Part shown: piece after piece, positions 45,591 through 56,118 of the stretch
Numbering within the stretch: the first letter of the stretch is position 1
Layout of the letters: each line of letters starts with the position of its first letter
NCBI GenBank assembly: GCA_027924645.1
Contig: BSBN01001225.1
Location: forward strand, 11,550,001 to 11,614,000
Source: Cunninghamia lanceolata
Lineage: Eukaryota > Streptophyta > Pinopsida > Cupressales > Cupressaceae
DNA length: 64,000 bases
Direction of reading: 5' to 3'
Program-made: the position numbers and the translations under genes
Notes under the pieces: generated by a model
The model's input: only the letters and a program-made list of their open reading frames with translations
Told to the model about the DNA's origin: nothing
The model's database searches: none

Positions 45591-45658
45591 TTCTCTAATA
45601 GCGCCAAAATAGGAGATTTTTAAAGATAACATTTTAAAAAAATGTCTTATGAACTCCA

Positions 45659-46006
45659 ATGGCGTTCACTACCACCATGCTATCATGGAGTGTTTTGGTG
45701 TTTGGAAGATGGATGGGTGATGATCTCCAACATACGAGGAATGCTATTCGTTGGGCTGTAGATTACTTGGTCAAAGCCACTGCTCTTCTTCTTTTCACTT
45801 ATGCAAAGTACTTGAGTGTTTCTAAGCAAGTAGTCTAGTGTGAGAACATTGCAGCAAATCCTAGTAGAATAAGAACTATTGCAAGGAGACAGGTTGACTA
45901 CATTTTGGGAGACAATCTGCTACAAACATCATACATCGTGGGGTACGGTGCCAAGTTCCCACATCATATTCATCAAGGAGGCATCATCTACTATAAAAAT
46001 GAGTAA
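45659..46006 (+). pseudogene. GH9 endo-1,4-beta-glucanase pseudogene
   Basis: One frame of 116 codons starts [16 protein letters not shown] and [21 protein letters not shown], which is the N-terminal part of plant GH9 cellulases. It then jumps directly to [12 protein letters not shown], a TAG, and [34 protein letters not shown]. The last is the GH9 C-terminal signature with the catalytic His region, although the usual RIHHRGSS is here HIHQGG. Several hundred central residues are missing. The absence of introns and the deletion suggest a retrocopy or a recombined fragment. GH9 enzymes trim cell-wall glucan; this one is dead. Confidence 0.85.
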
Positions 46007-47959
46007 ATTAGAATATCAATTATATGGAACCGATGATAGAAAGGAAGCTCTCCTTTGGTATGAAAAATAGGTCAAAGATGTGAAGTGAAATTGAGGTTTC
46101 AATTTTAAATTTAATCGACGGCTTATTTTGTGAGAAAATAGCACATTGGTCGTAGATTGTTGATGCCATAAGATGCATTGATTTTCACATGCCTCTAGAT
46201 CATGTGAGTATTAAAGGACACATTTCGAGTTCCATGAGAGGACCAATATGTTATGTGTCAGGCTATGATGTGTTGGATCTATTTGTTGGGTTTATCTTCA
46301 TGCTTTGACAGTTTTGAGTATAGGGAAAAGAAAAGACAAAGCAAAATGGCTCAATCTAATGGTTCTCTAATGGTTCAATCGAGAATACTATTCTGCAAGA
46401 TGAATGTTTTCTTTATGGGAATCAATCTAGATATCTCTTACCTCATGAAGAAAGCAATCCAATGCTCCAATAGGAGTCTTCAACATTCCTATATAATTTT
46501 GAAAGAAAAGTCAGAAAGCATGAGTCTTTGTAGAAACTTCTTGTAATAACAGAAGTAGCTGAAGTAAGGGACCTTGAGTGATGTAGAAAGGAGACTCAAA
46601 GTTATAAAAAATAGGAATATTAAAAAAGATTTTTGGATGTGATTGTAATCGGAGGCAGGAAAATGTGCAACGTTATTCAATCTACGTCTATCATGCTAAC
46701 ATTGCCAATAGAATATGCATCATTTCCATAGTCTATATTTTGTATGTGCAAACACAGGAATCTAATACTCAAGTATACAGAGGAGTTGTCAAGATCTAAC
46801 AAGGTTTGATTGTCAAAATGGAGCATATGAAGATGGAAAGAACTTAGCGAAATCCACAACTTGAAAGTTGCAAGTTTCAAGTTACCTTTTTATAAAAGTG
46901 ACTTTTGTCACTTATTGTAGCTAAAAGTTAGAAAATGAACCTTATTTATGGAAAAGTGATGTAAACAATAACCAAAAATAGGGTTAATTATTTTATTATG
47001 TTTCAAAAAGGTAGTGGAGGTAGTTACTAAGTAGTTATAAGGTAGTTATTCAGAGAAGCCTATAAATACAAGGCTAGTTGCTACTGATCAAGGGACTTTT
47101 ACGAGGGGAATGATAGAGAGACTTTTCGAAGGACTTTTGGTCTGATACTTTGTACATGAGAGTTTTTGGAGTTGTGTAATTCCATAAAGATACTAAAGAG
47201 AACATTTAGTTTGTATGTTTTGAATGTATTTCTGAGTTATTATTACTAATTTCTCATAAGTTAAATTGGTGATCCCTTTGTGTCACTGTGTAAACCATTG
47301 GTCATCTTTTGAAACATTTAACTATGCAATTGATGTAATGAAGCAAAATAATTTCTTGGTATCTTGATTTGAATGTGTTTAGATAACCTATCTCTTTGTG
47401 CATTGAGATCTGTGTGTTATCCTTCTTTCATCATTGTTGCATGTTAAAGCATATGTTGCAAAATGCATCATATAAGTTCAGAAATGTAGTGAAACCCCTT
47501 ATAATTTGTTAATAAATGGGCATGTGCAAAAATATGGGGGACCAAAAAGTGGTTTGACCACTTTTTGGTCCAAACAAGCCATAACACGAGCGCATTATGG
47601 CATGAGCATGTTATAGCGCACTTGCATTTTAAAGTAGTTAAAATGTGAATCCTTGAACTTCCTTCACTCTAGAGTATGGTCATGTCTAGGAAGAGACCAG
47701 GGGTATATACATAAAATAAACATTTAAGTATAAGTTGGTATTTCCCTTTTAACATTTACCTTTCTTATACTTTAAGTTATATTTTATGTATATAATGGCA
47801 TAATGTTTGAGAGTGGCTTCAGATTCGTACGAATTAAATTATTGATTCTGGAATTTGGAGGATCCCTAAGATTTCAGACATAGTCAAATTTTTAGGGTTT
47901 CAAGGTTTCAGAATTAGCCAAATTCATGGGTTCAAAAACATGCATTAGAAGAAGTGCAC
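46007..47959. other. Spacer with possible LTR remnant and hairpins
   Basis: No convincing gene. 46880-47290 has LTR-like composition: CCTATAAATACAAGG (47058-47072) resembles a TATA box, with a leader-like 'gttttgaatgtatttctgagttatt' stretch downstream. No partner copy or TSD was found. A perfect hairpin lies at 47539-47571. Confidence 0.45.
47539..47571. repeat. Perfect 14-bp-stem hairpin
   Basis: GGACCAAAAAGTGG (47539-47552), loop TTTGA, CCACTTTTTGGTCC (47558-47571). Immediately after it, ATAACA...TGTTAT (about 47581-47621) forms a looser inverted repeat. Confidence 0.85.
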
Positions 47960-47973
47960 AGGGACCCCTTCGG

Positions 47974-48057
47974 TCTATCTCTATCTCCCCCTCTATCTCT
48001 TTATCTATCTATACTCCCTCCCTCCCTCCCTCCCTCCCTCCCTCTCTCTCTCTCTCC
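47974..48057. repeat. Compound microsatellite (CTAT)n-(CCCT)n-(CT)n
   Basis: An imperfect CTATCT run passes into seven CCCT units and then about seven CT units. It borders the truncated 3' end of the minus-strand LINE. Confidence 0.9.
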
Positions 48058-50199
48058 ATTGTGTAGGTACTTGGCTTTCATTATCTACACCTAATCCTTA
48101 TCCTCCTTAAGGAATTTCCATCCAACCTTAGCCAGTAAAGCTTTGTTCATCATCTGAGTCTTTCTGATCCCCAATCCCCCTTGGAACTTAGGAAGACATA
48201 TCTTATCCCAACCGATGAGAGATATTCTCTTCTTTTCCTCAACTCCCATCCAGAGAAAGGTTTTCTAAATCTTTTCAAACTTGTTTGCAATGTATCTAGG
48301 CATTTTGAAGAGAGTGAGAAAGTAGGTGGGAATGCCTTGTAGGGAAGCCTTCGAGAGTTGATGCTTACCAGCTTGGCTCAAGAGTTTATTTTTCCAACCT
48401 TCCATCTTTTTTTGAGTTCTCTCGAGGACAGAGTTCCAAAAAGTAGGGGTCACTTCCTTGATAGTGAGGGGGAGACCAAGGTAAATAGCTCGGAGGTTGG
48501 CTTAATTGCAGTTCAGAATCTTTTTAACATTCTCCTAAAGATCTAGATCGGCATTAAAGAAGAACACATTACTTTTTTCATAGTTTATGCACTGACCTAA
48601 GGCATTAGCATAAGAGTTCAACAAATCTTTCCATCTTCTAGCTTCAACAATCGAGGTTGTACCAAACAACATAGTGTCGTCAACAAACTATTGGACAACT
48701 GAGGGTTCCACCATAGACATGGCTCTGACCCCCTTTAGGTCCTGTCTATCCAGTCGGGAAAGAATGTTCTTGCTCAGGACCTCAACCATAATGATGAACA
48801 ACTAGGGTGAAAGGGGATCCCCCTATCTAATACCTCTACCCACATTAATGAATGCCTGAGGAGAACCATTGACCAGAACCGAATACTTAACAATAGTGAC
48901 GCATTCCCATATCAAAGTTATCAATTTATTCTGGAATCTGAATTTCCTAAGATTCATAAAGAGAAAGTCCCAAGAAATTATGTCGTAAGCCTTAGAAATA
49001 TCTAGTTTAAGAGCCATATTGGGGGTGTTGCTTTTGTCCATCAAATGAATAATCTCATGCGTGGAGATGGCTGCGTCAACTATCTATCTGCCAGGAACAA
49101 AGCCTTTCTGACAATCTAAAATAAGGCTGTTTAGAAAGGGTTGGAGCCCAAGGACCAGCGTCTTTGTGAAAATCTTATATATAGTGTTGCAGAGGCTGAT
49201 AGGACGGAAATCAACCATTTTATCAGGGGTGTTCTTCTTGGGGATAAGAGCTATGAAAGTGGAGTTAATCTATTTGAGAATCTTGGCTATCCTGAAGAAG
49301 TCTCTGATGGCAGCAGTGACATCAAAACCAACAATGTCCTAGAAGTCCTGGAAGAAGGCTAGAGGGAACCCATCTGGGCCTAGGGCTTTGAAAGCCCCCA
49401 TAGAGAACACAACCACCCTGACCTCCTCTGTGGTAATGGGATTCAACAATCTACAGTTGTCTTCCATCGAGAGGATTGAGGAGATGCTGTCAAGAAGCTC
49501 ATCTACAACAACTAGGTTCGTAGTGCACCTTTGTTCAGCTAGGAAGTTCTTGAAGTAGTTGGAGGCCAAATGCCCCAATTTAGCCTCAAAGCTAACTTCC
49601 CTATCATTTTCATCTAGAAGCTTGGAGATTTTGTTCCTTTTTTCTGTGTTTCATAGCTGACTGGTGGAAGAAAGTAGTGTTTCTATCACCTTCAGTCAAC
49701 CATTGAACTCCAGACTTTTGTTTCCAAAAGATCTCTTCCTTTTTCATTATTACCCTTAGATCCTTTAGAAGGGCCTCTTCCTTATTGAAATTTTCCTCCC
49801 TTTTGTCTCCCTTGGCCATATTTTTCTGGATTTTCGAGAGACTGTCAGAGATGTGTTTCTTTTGGTTCATGATGTTACCAAAATAGAACCTATTCCATCC
49901 TTTGACTTTTTGTTTAACATGAATTAGTTTTTGGGTGAGTCTAAACTTCGGGGACCCATGAACCAAGATGCTCCACCAGTCAGAAATGCAATCTCTGAAA
50001 TTAGGGTGGGAGGCCCACATGATTTCATATCTGAACGAAAACGATCCTTTAAGGACTCCTTCTCTCTAGGAGAATAGGAGAGCATTGTGGTTAGAGATGG
50101 TGCGAGGTAGGGCAGTCATAGTAGAATGTTGCACTATGTCCCAATTGGATGAGACCAAGAACCTGTCCAATTGGTCCAAGAGAATAGCTGGTTGTTGAC
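48058..50199 (-). pseudogene. LINE ORF2 reverse transcriptase
   Basis: The linker region MWASHPNFRDCISDWW and GVQWLTEGDRNTTFFHQSAMKHRK (49610-50020) is typical of plant LINE ORF2. RT follows: [31 protein letters not shown] text in broken frames, MALKLDISKAYDIISWDFL (48823-49044), a QPFVDDTMLFGT-type box encoded at about 48700-48660 (FVDD), and QLSKASLQGIPTYFLTLFKMP (48265-48453), then GLGIRKTQMMNKALLAKVGW. Frameshifts and stops throughout. Confidence 0.9.
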
Positions 50200-50727
50200 C
50201 TCAATATCCATCAGCCATGTCTAGCTGAGGAAGTCATCTAGATCCACCATGCTATCAGAGTAGTCAGTGATGCCCCCAGACTCTTCTGAGGGGAACAACG
50301 GTGTATTAAAATCTTTAGCCAACATCCAATTAGTCCTTTTCTCAGCATTAATTCTGGGAGCAAGGCTTTCCCATAGGTCCTTTCTAGCACTCCTAGTGTT
50401 AGGGGCACATATATTTATAAGTTTCCAATCTTTCTTATTGATAGTGAGTTTCACTTCCAGACTGTATTTTCTATGAGAGCAGTAGCATCCAGAGAATATG
50501 TGCTTATTCCACATAGTGACTAGGCCCCCCGAGGCCCCCACAAAGGGGCTGATAAGGTAATCAGCCGAGGGCCAGACTTTGTTGGCAACAGTTTTGAAGT
50601 TCTCTTCGTTCATCTTGACTTGCTGTAAAAGGATAATGTCAACCTTATTTTCATAAATGCAGTTCTTCACCATGAACTGTTTTTGGGGGCTATTGAGTCC
50701 CCTCACATTCTGAGAGAGAAATTTCAT
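50200..50727 (-). pseudogene. LINE ORF2 endonuclease domain
   Basis: The ATG at 50727 opens MKFLSQNVRGLNSPQK, then ILLQQVKMNE (Glu of the EN site replaced in the usual LQETK context), LISPFVGASGGLVTMWN, WKLINICAPN, and WMLAKDFNTPLFPSEESGG (usually GGDFN). This is an AP-like endonuclease that nicks target DNA. The catalytic residues look altered. Confidence 0.88.
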
Positions 50728-51790
50728 TTCTTACCTCGCCCGGAGAGAGTCTCCAGGGTGCTTTGTCTCCCAATGGCTATTTCCTTATTGGCTTCCCTAT
50801 TTCTTGTTTCTCTCTGGAAAAGTCTGCCTGCCTTTCCCTTTGTCCCCACATCTGCAGATTTTTTTTGATTTCCTTTGCCCTTCTTTTTGGGTGTCACCCA
50901 TCCTTCTTGGTTGGGCCATGTGGAGCTAGGGCCAGCTCCAGGTGATAGCACTCTGGTGGGGGAGCACGCAGTCTGTTTCCCTGGGTTCTTTAGATCCTCA
51001 GAAGGCTCAGGATTATTCTTTTTGACTCCCTCAACCCCTTTTATGGGTTCTTTGGGAGTCTGGTATTTGATTTCCCCTTCTTCCATCTCTTCTGAATCAA
51101 CATTCTCAGGCTGGCCGTGGTTCGACAGCGGCTGCTCAGCTATTGGGGAACCCTTCTCCTGGGGTCCAGCCGGATGTTTAGGGTTTTCTGGGGACTTGAT
51201 AATGCTGAGCAAGTCCTCCTTAAATCAGTAGTCCTCAACATTCACCTCCTCTTCACTTGCTTCTTTAGATTTCTTATCCCTCTAGAATTTGCACTCGTTT
51301 ATCAGATGGCCTTTCATGGAACAGTTCTAACAGAATGTGGTAGTGTTCTCATATACCAAGGGCTGTTCCCAGCTCCCATACTTGGACTTTAGGTTAATAG
51401 AGTTAGAAAAAGTTTTGTTTATGTCTACATTAACATAAAGTCGGGCAAATACTAACCTTGTTTTGTGTTTGGTGGTTCCATCCAACACGATGAACTTCCC
51501 AAACGAGTTCCCAATCCATGTGAGTATCTCCTCGTCCCAGTATTCCAAGGGAAGGTTGGGCAGCCTGACCCAAACTGGAGCCGACTTGTTTAGCTCCAAA
51601 GCCGTGTCAAACCCAGGTTTCCAGCGCCTTACGCAAAGGTTATGCTTACCATATAGCTAGGGACCACTTGCTAGGACCGCCAATAGGTCCTCTTTGGCAG
51701 TGAACTTAAAGAGAAAGAGGCCCCAAGCCATAGTGCTGGTAGTGACACTTCCTTTAAGCTTCCACCTTGAGACAATCCATCTCCTCACCT
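50724..51790 (-). pseudogene. LINE ORF1 (DUF4283-like, zinc knuckle)
   Basis: Text runs RRWIVSRWKLKGSVTTSTMAWGLFLFKF, RRWKPGFDTALELNKSAPVWVRLPNLPLEYWDEEILTWIGNSFGKFI, RLYVNVDINKTF. This is the DUF4283 family found in plant LINE ORF1. A degenerate knuckle (FCxNCSMKGHLINECKF) is followed by a Pro/Glu/Gly-rich hydrophilic tail (50724-51212). The stop overlaps the ORF2 start as ATGA. It would be the RNA-binding protein of the element. Confidence 0.88.
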
Positions 51791-53565
51791 TGATGGGTTT
51801 TAATGTTAATATGATTATGTGATTATGTTATCTAATTTGTTTTGTTAATGATTTACTTAAGAGTTCTTATTAAATTACTACCTGTTGTAATTTACATTTG
51901 TTATTACATCTATTTTAATATCATTGAATATATTATTCTATCTTAACTTAAATAAATATTAACCATAACAGATCCGTTGCAATTAATTAAATACATAAGG
52001 GGAAAAGTAACATTACAGAGGCTCTACAGACATTTAAATGATTTTTTTTTAAAGAAAGGGAGGGAACAACACAATATGCAAATAATTGAGATAGGAAAAT
52101 GGAGTCCCAACAGACAAATAGTAGATAAACCTACCTAGGAGAGCAGTTGTAACTTGGTGTTGGCTATTTTTCATCTGCAACTTGTCCTTTGTGAAGATGT
52201 GGTTGGAGGCATATGCAAAAACATGGCATGACATTGTTATTTTTTTAAATTTCTTTACATGAATTGAACTCTACTTCTTCACAATTTCAACAAATTATCT
52301 AGCTAATACACATTCACATAGAGCAGATAAACCTACCCAGAAGACTTGTGGTCGGATGCAATTCATTTTTGGCTCTTCATTGTCTACAACTTGTCCCTCG
52401 AAGCTTGTGGTAGATGCATTTGAACTCAATTTTAATTCCCTAATTAAATCGAATGACAATAATGTTTGAAAGCTCCACATATTTGAAAGTGCCAACAAAA
52501 TATGCATCCCATCATCATTGGAGTTGGTGATCCATCATGACAAAAAGTAGCACAAGGAAAAACATCACATTAATGTTTGTGTGTCCCATCATTGGAGCTA
52601 GCAGTTCATCATGGTATTGTATTGTATGTTAGAATGGTGACATGATGTCTTAGGCATGCTATTTTGTATGGAGAATTGCTGCAACTCCAACTTTGAGCCA
52701 TTGAAAACAAGTTTTGATGTCAACACCCTTACCACCATGACATTCATCATACATAAACTCATGCTTGCATTGAGAAGATGGAAATTGAATGGGTTTCATT
52801 TTTTTTGTTGGAAGGTTTTATATCAAATCCATAGAATTGTTTAGCTACCTTAGAGACGATAGCACAAGCCTTGGGCTGAAACCTCTTTAGTTGAGAGCCA
52901 AGGATTGACGGGTATCCATTTTGCCAAAGTCACCCTAGGCACGATCCCAACCTCATCCTTTATGGTGTTGTGGCCTTGTACTGTCATTTAGAACCATTCA
53001 ACTTTACGAGCAGATCGAGCAGATCAAAGGCCCATTGACAATGCATTACTTTTGAGTGGAGATACACAAATTTTTTTGGCCACACCGGAGGTGGTTTCCT
53101 CGGAGATATTCACCACTTGTTCCCAATAACACCTTAGAAAGGTAAAGAAACTTTTAGAAAAAAATATTAGAGAAACTCTTCAAGTTGGACATTTTTTCTA
53201 ACGCTGAGAAAAACTTTTCCCACACACGGGCATTGTTTTGTAAAATTATAATTTTCTGCAAGGGTAACCAATAACTGGGGGACTTATGCACTGTATGCCG
53301 GATTTGTATTCATATGGAATTAACCCTATTGCAGGCTGCAAAGGATCATTGAAATACAAAAGGGTTTATACAATTGGGGCTGGTTGGCTTTTGATTTGGG
53401 GTATTCATTCTTCAGAAGATGGCATTCACTGCACAGTTACTGGCATTTTCTATGTTGCTTATCATTTCACAGGTGTTATGTATTTGTTGTTTTCTGAATT
53501 AGTTTTGTTGGTATGAATGAAATTAGGTCCTACTTATTTACAGATAGTTGGGCAAATAATTGCAG
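51791..53565. other. Spacer with a diverged local duplication
   Basis: AT-rich. Segments at about 52120-52210 and 52320-52410 share 'agataaacctacc', 'ttggct', 'tcatctgcaacttgtcc' type text, a degenerate direct duplication about 200 bp apart. Nothing else is convincing. Confidence 0.5.
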
Positions 53566-53651
53566 GCATACTCCACTGTTGAGCTGAAGACATATTCTGG
53601 AAGGGAGCTAGCAGATGATGCTGCTATCAAGGCATTACAAACTAAAATCAG
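53566..53651 (+). other. Candidate orphan exon
   Basis: An 86-nt open stretch encoding AYSTVELKTYSGRELADD and AAIKALQTKI is flanked by AATTGCAG upstream and GTTGGG downstream, good splice-site matches. Upstream, at 53432, an ATG opens MAFTAQLLAFSMLLIISQ, which looks like a hydrophobic signal peptide ending at a CAG/GT donor-like site. Together they could be remnants of a small secreted-protein gene, but I recognise no family and see no further exons. Confidence 0.3.
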
Positions 53652-55425
53652 GTTGGGTTTTCTTCATTTTCTGTATTTAATCGACACCCAATACAACCCA
53701 TGAAATTATTTCAGGAAAACAATGGTCTCCAACATGTTTTAGTAAACTGTGCCTTCTTGCTTAATAAAGACACAATCATAAAACGGGGCTTCTAATGCCA
53801 AGGCACTGAAACTAAACATTGCCACTGCTACGCTAAAAGTAAATACATAGATGCCAAAGTTAAAATAATTTAAGATAGTTTCCAAGGGACTGTGGCATAT
53901 AATACTATATTGGGGTAATGGTGAGAGCATAACCCAAGTTGAAATCCCGAGAATTACAGTAAGGTCAAACTAGGGTGGGTTCAGCATAACCCAATTTTAC
54001 AAATCTTAAGATTGTAGTCCAAACTTATCCCAAGGCCCACACTATATTAAACACCCTCATAAACTCACCCAAGAATTTCCAAGGAAAAGAAAAATTATTA
54101 ACCATCATAACAAAATGGTAAACCAACTCTGTCTCATTTATCTTAATAAAGAAAATTCCAGAGGGATTCTGTAAAATTTTATGTCAGTTATCCTTATATT
54201 GGATATACCATTTATCAGGACCCATTAAGCCCAAACGGATAAATTTACTAACATCAAGCTTGTATTTGAAACCAAAAAAGTAAAATGGGAGGTTGAACAT
54301 GACAAGTCACAGGATTGTGGGTAATTTCAAACCCAAACATGCTGCAGGAAGTATGAACATGTGGTCAAAGGAAAACAAGTTGTGTGATTTTACTCCACCT
54401 TCTCAAAGGCAGGCTTATAATCATTACACACACAAAAAGCTTTGTCAATTCAGAAGTAGGATTTGGGGTGCAAGTCCATAGAGCGATGTGTTAGCATCCT
54501 CCTCTTTGGTACTAATATTGCTTAGGGGTACTTGTCTGCTTTGTCCTGTAGAGTACAGTGTCTTGTGTTTGGGCTTTGCCCTGAGGCCTTGTGATTGTCT
54601 AGAAAAAGCTCTTTTGTTCTAAAAATTGATTAGGTTCAGTGAAATACAGTGGCATGCCCTTGTTCAGGACTTTGTTCCACATTAATATCTACCAAGTTTT
54701 CTCTTTCTGGAACTCTTCCCTGTATCCTCCAGAGGAGCTGAAATAAACCAACATTTCCAGCTTTGTCAGGTCCTGAATGGTTTTTTAAATCCAATAAGCT
54801 GACTGAATTCGTACAACTAAAATCTCTACAGCAAAAGTTTTTGCCAGGGTGTGAATTTTTCTCCTTGTTAAGTTGCAATCTGCCAGAAGCTCATCGGTTT
54901 TAGAAGAAACTGAATTGCTATCATTTTAACAATTCAATTCGTTTCTTAAAAATCTGTAGCTCTATTATTTTGTTTCTGTAGTGGGTTTGACAAACTTCAA
55001 CTATAATATGCTACACAAAATCTTAAGATGCCAGTTCTGTGCAACCAAACAAATTTGGAAAATAACACATCTGTTTTCTTCTAGTTAGGTCTGATCTCTG
55101 GTAGTCTTTACTCTTTCCTTTTCAGCCATGGTTGTAACCCTAAATGGATAAAAACCATCTGTGTTATGGTTTTAATTTTCCCCATGTTTCCTTTGTCTTA
55201 TTTGGAGTTTCATTCTTCAGTTATTACCAAGGCACAGAAATAAAATCGGCCTTTGGTTTTCAAAACTGGGAAAGTACATACATGGTCAGTTTATTTATTT
55301 GTTTTTTAATTTCTTTGATTATTCCCAAAAGAAGATCCTGTCAAAATAAAAGATATTTGCAAAATATGCAGAACACTGTTGATTCTGGAACAACTAGAAG
55401 ATAAAGTCAAAGCCTCTAGATGGAC
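53652..55425. other. Spacer, no gene seen
   Basis: Only short ORFs without recognisable domains (for example 54293-54481, 54636-54878 minus, 55144-55404). No repeats of note. Confidence 0.5.
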
Positions 55426-55430
55426 AGAAT

Positions 55431-55555
55431 TGTAGGTTTGCCTTTACACCAAAACTTGCAAGTGTTAGTGAACATTCCAAACCAGCACCTTCACCTAGAC
55501 CTCGAGTGGCGGTTAGTCCATGAGATCAATTCCCAGAGGTGTGGCGGTTAGTCCA
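55431..55555 (-). repeat. 3' LTR of the miniature element
   Basis: 125 bp, TG...CA. It contains an internal direct repeat GTGGCGGTTAGTCCA at 55506-55520 and 55541-55555. Confidence 0.8.
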
Positions 55556-55618
55556 ACGCCACCCCCCTCCTGACGCAACTCTGGGGAATTGAACCTGGGT
55601 TGGGGCTTTGATACCATT
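55556..55618 (-). promoter_or_regulatory. Internal region with PBS and PPT of the miniature element
   Basis: The PBS is at 55602-55616 (minus strand TGGTATCAAAGCCCC) and the PPT at about 55557-55571 (minus strand). Between them GGTTCAATTCCCC (55595-55583) resembles a Pol III B box, but no properly spaced A box is present. Confidence 0.75.
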
Positions 55619-55743
55619 TGTAGGTTTGCTGTTACACCAAAACTTGCAAGTGTTAGTGAACTTTCCAAACCAGCACCTTCACCTAGACCCAGAGTGGCGG
55701 TTAGTCCACAAGATCAATTCCCAGAGGTGTGGTGGTTAGTCCA
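55619..55743 (-). repeat. 5' LTR of the miniature element
   Basis: 125 bp, the partner of 55431-55555, with about 94% identity by eye. Confidence 0.8.
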
Positions 55744-56118
55744 AGAAGAATTTTAGTACTAAATATTACACTCCAATTTATTCATTACATTCACCATGCT
55801 AAAAACAAACCCCAGTATTTTCTTGGTGATGAACTGGCATAGTTGTCTGTTAACCAAAGGATGATCACGATTCTTCATCCCTATCAAAGGTGTCTACTAA
55901 CAAGAGTACAGTTACAAATCCGTGGCCCTGGCATAGCTGTTTTCAGTAAAAAGCTAGACACAATTTCATCTTTGTGTTTTATTTCTGTCTTTCCTATTTG
56001 GTTTAAGATTCAAAATTTGGATAGTCTTGACTTGTTGAAAGGCACTGTCATTAATGATTTGGGTGTTTCCTGTGTTTGGACATGGGTTTTCTTTGTGATT
56101 CATTTTGATGTGATTGTG

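Larger units (their letters stand above)
48058..51790 (-). mobile_element. L1-type LINE (non-LTR retrotransposon), truncated at both ends
   Basis: Minus-strand order is ORF1 with a DUF4283-like domain, then ORF2 with AP endonuclease followed by RT, as in plant L1-clade LINEs. The 5' end is lost upstream of PIKVRRWIVSRWKLKG (51790). The 3' end runs into a microsatellite at 48057 in the region after LLAKVGWKFLKEDKD, so the C-terminus, 3' UTR and poly(A) are missing. Many stops are present. Confidence 0.9.
55431..55743 (-). mobile_element. Complete 313-bp TRIM/SMART-type miniature LTR retrotransposon
   Basis: Two 125-bp direct repeats, each starting TGTAGGTTTG and ending GGTTAGTCCA (55431-55555 and 55619-55743), flank a 63-bp internal region. 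In minus orientation the internal region starts 2 nt after the LTR with a PBS (TGGTATCAAAGCCCC) and ends with a purine tract (AGGAGGGGGGTGG) next to the other LTR. The candidate TSD is AGAAT before and AGAAG after (one mismatch). The LTRs differ at about 8 positions. There is no coding capacity, so it would depend on proteins of an autonomous element. It fits the TRIM class and is near the smallest known sizes (SMART). Confidence 0.82.

Noticed and set aside
46880..47290. Definite solo LTR
   Set aside because: TATA-like and leader-like text only. No TG...CA ends, TSD or second copy found.
50875..51231. 118-codon plus-strand ORF
   Set aside because: Antisense to LINE ORF1. The long frame is a by-product of its GC-rich codons.
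55583..55616. tRNA gene or tRNA-derived SINE on the minus strand
   Set aside because: The TGGTATCAAAGC and GGTTCAATTCC motifs are about 10 bp apart, with no A box and no cloverleaf. The two flanking 125-bp TG...CA repeats fit a miniature LTR element better.
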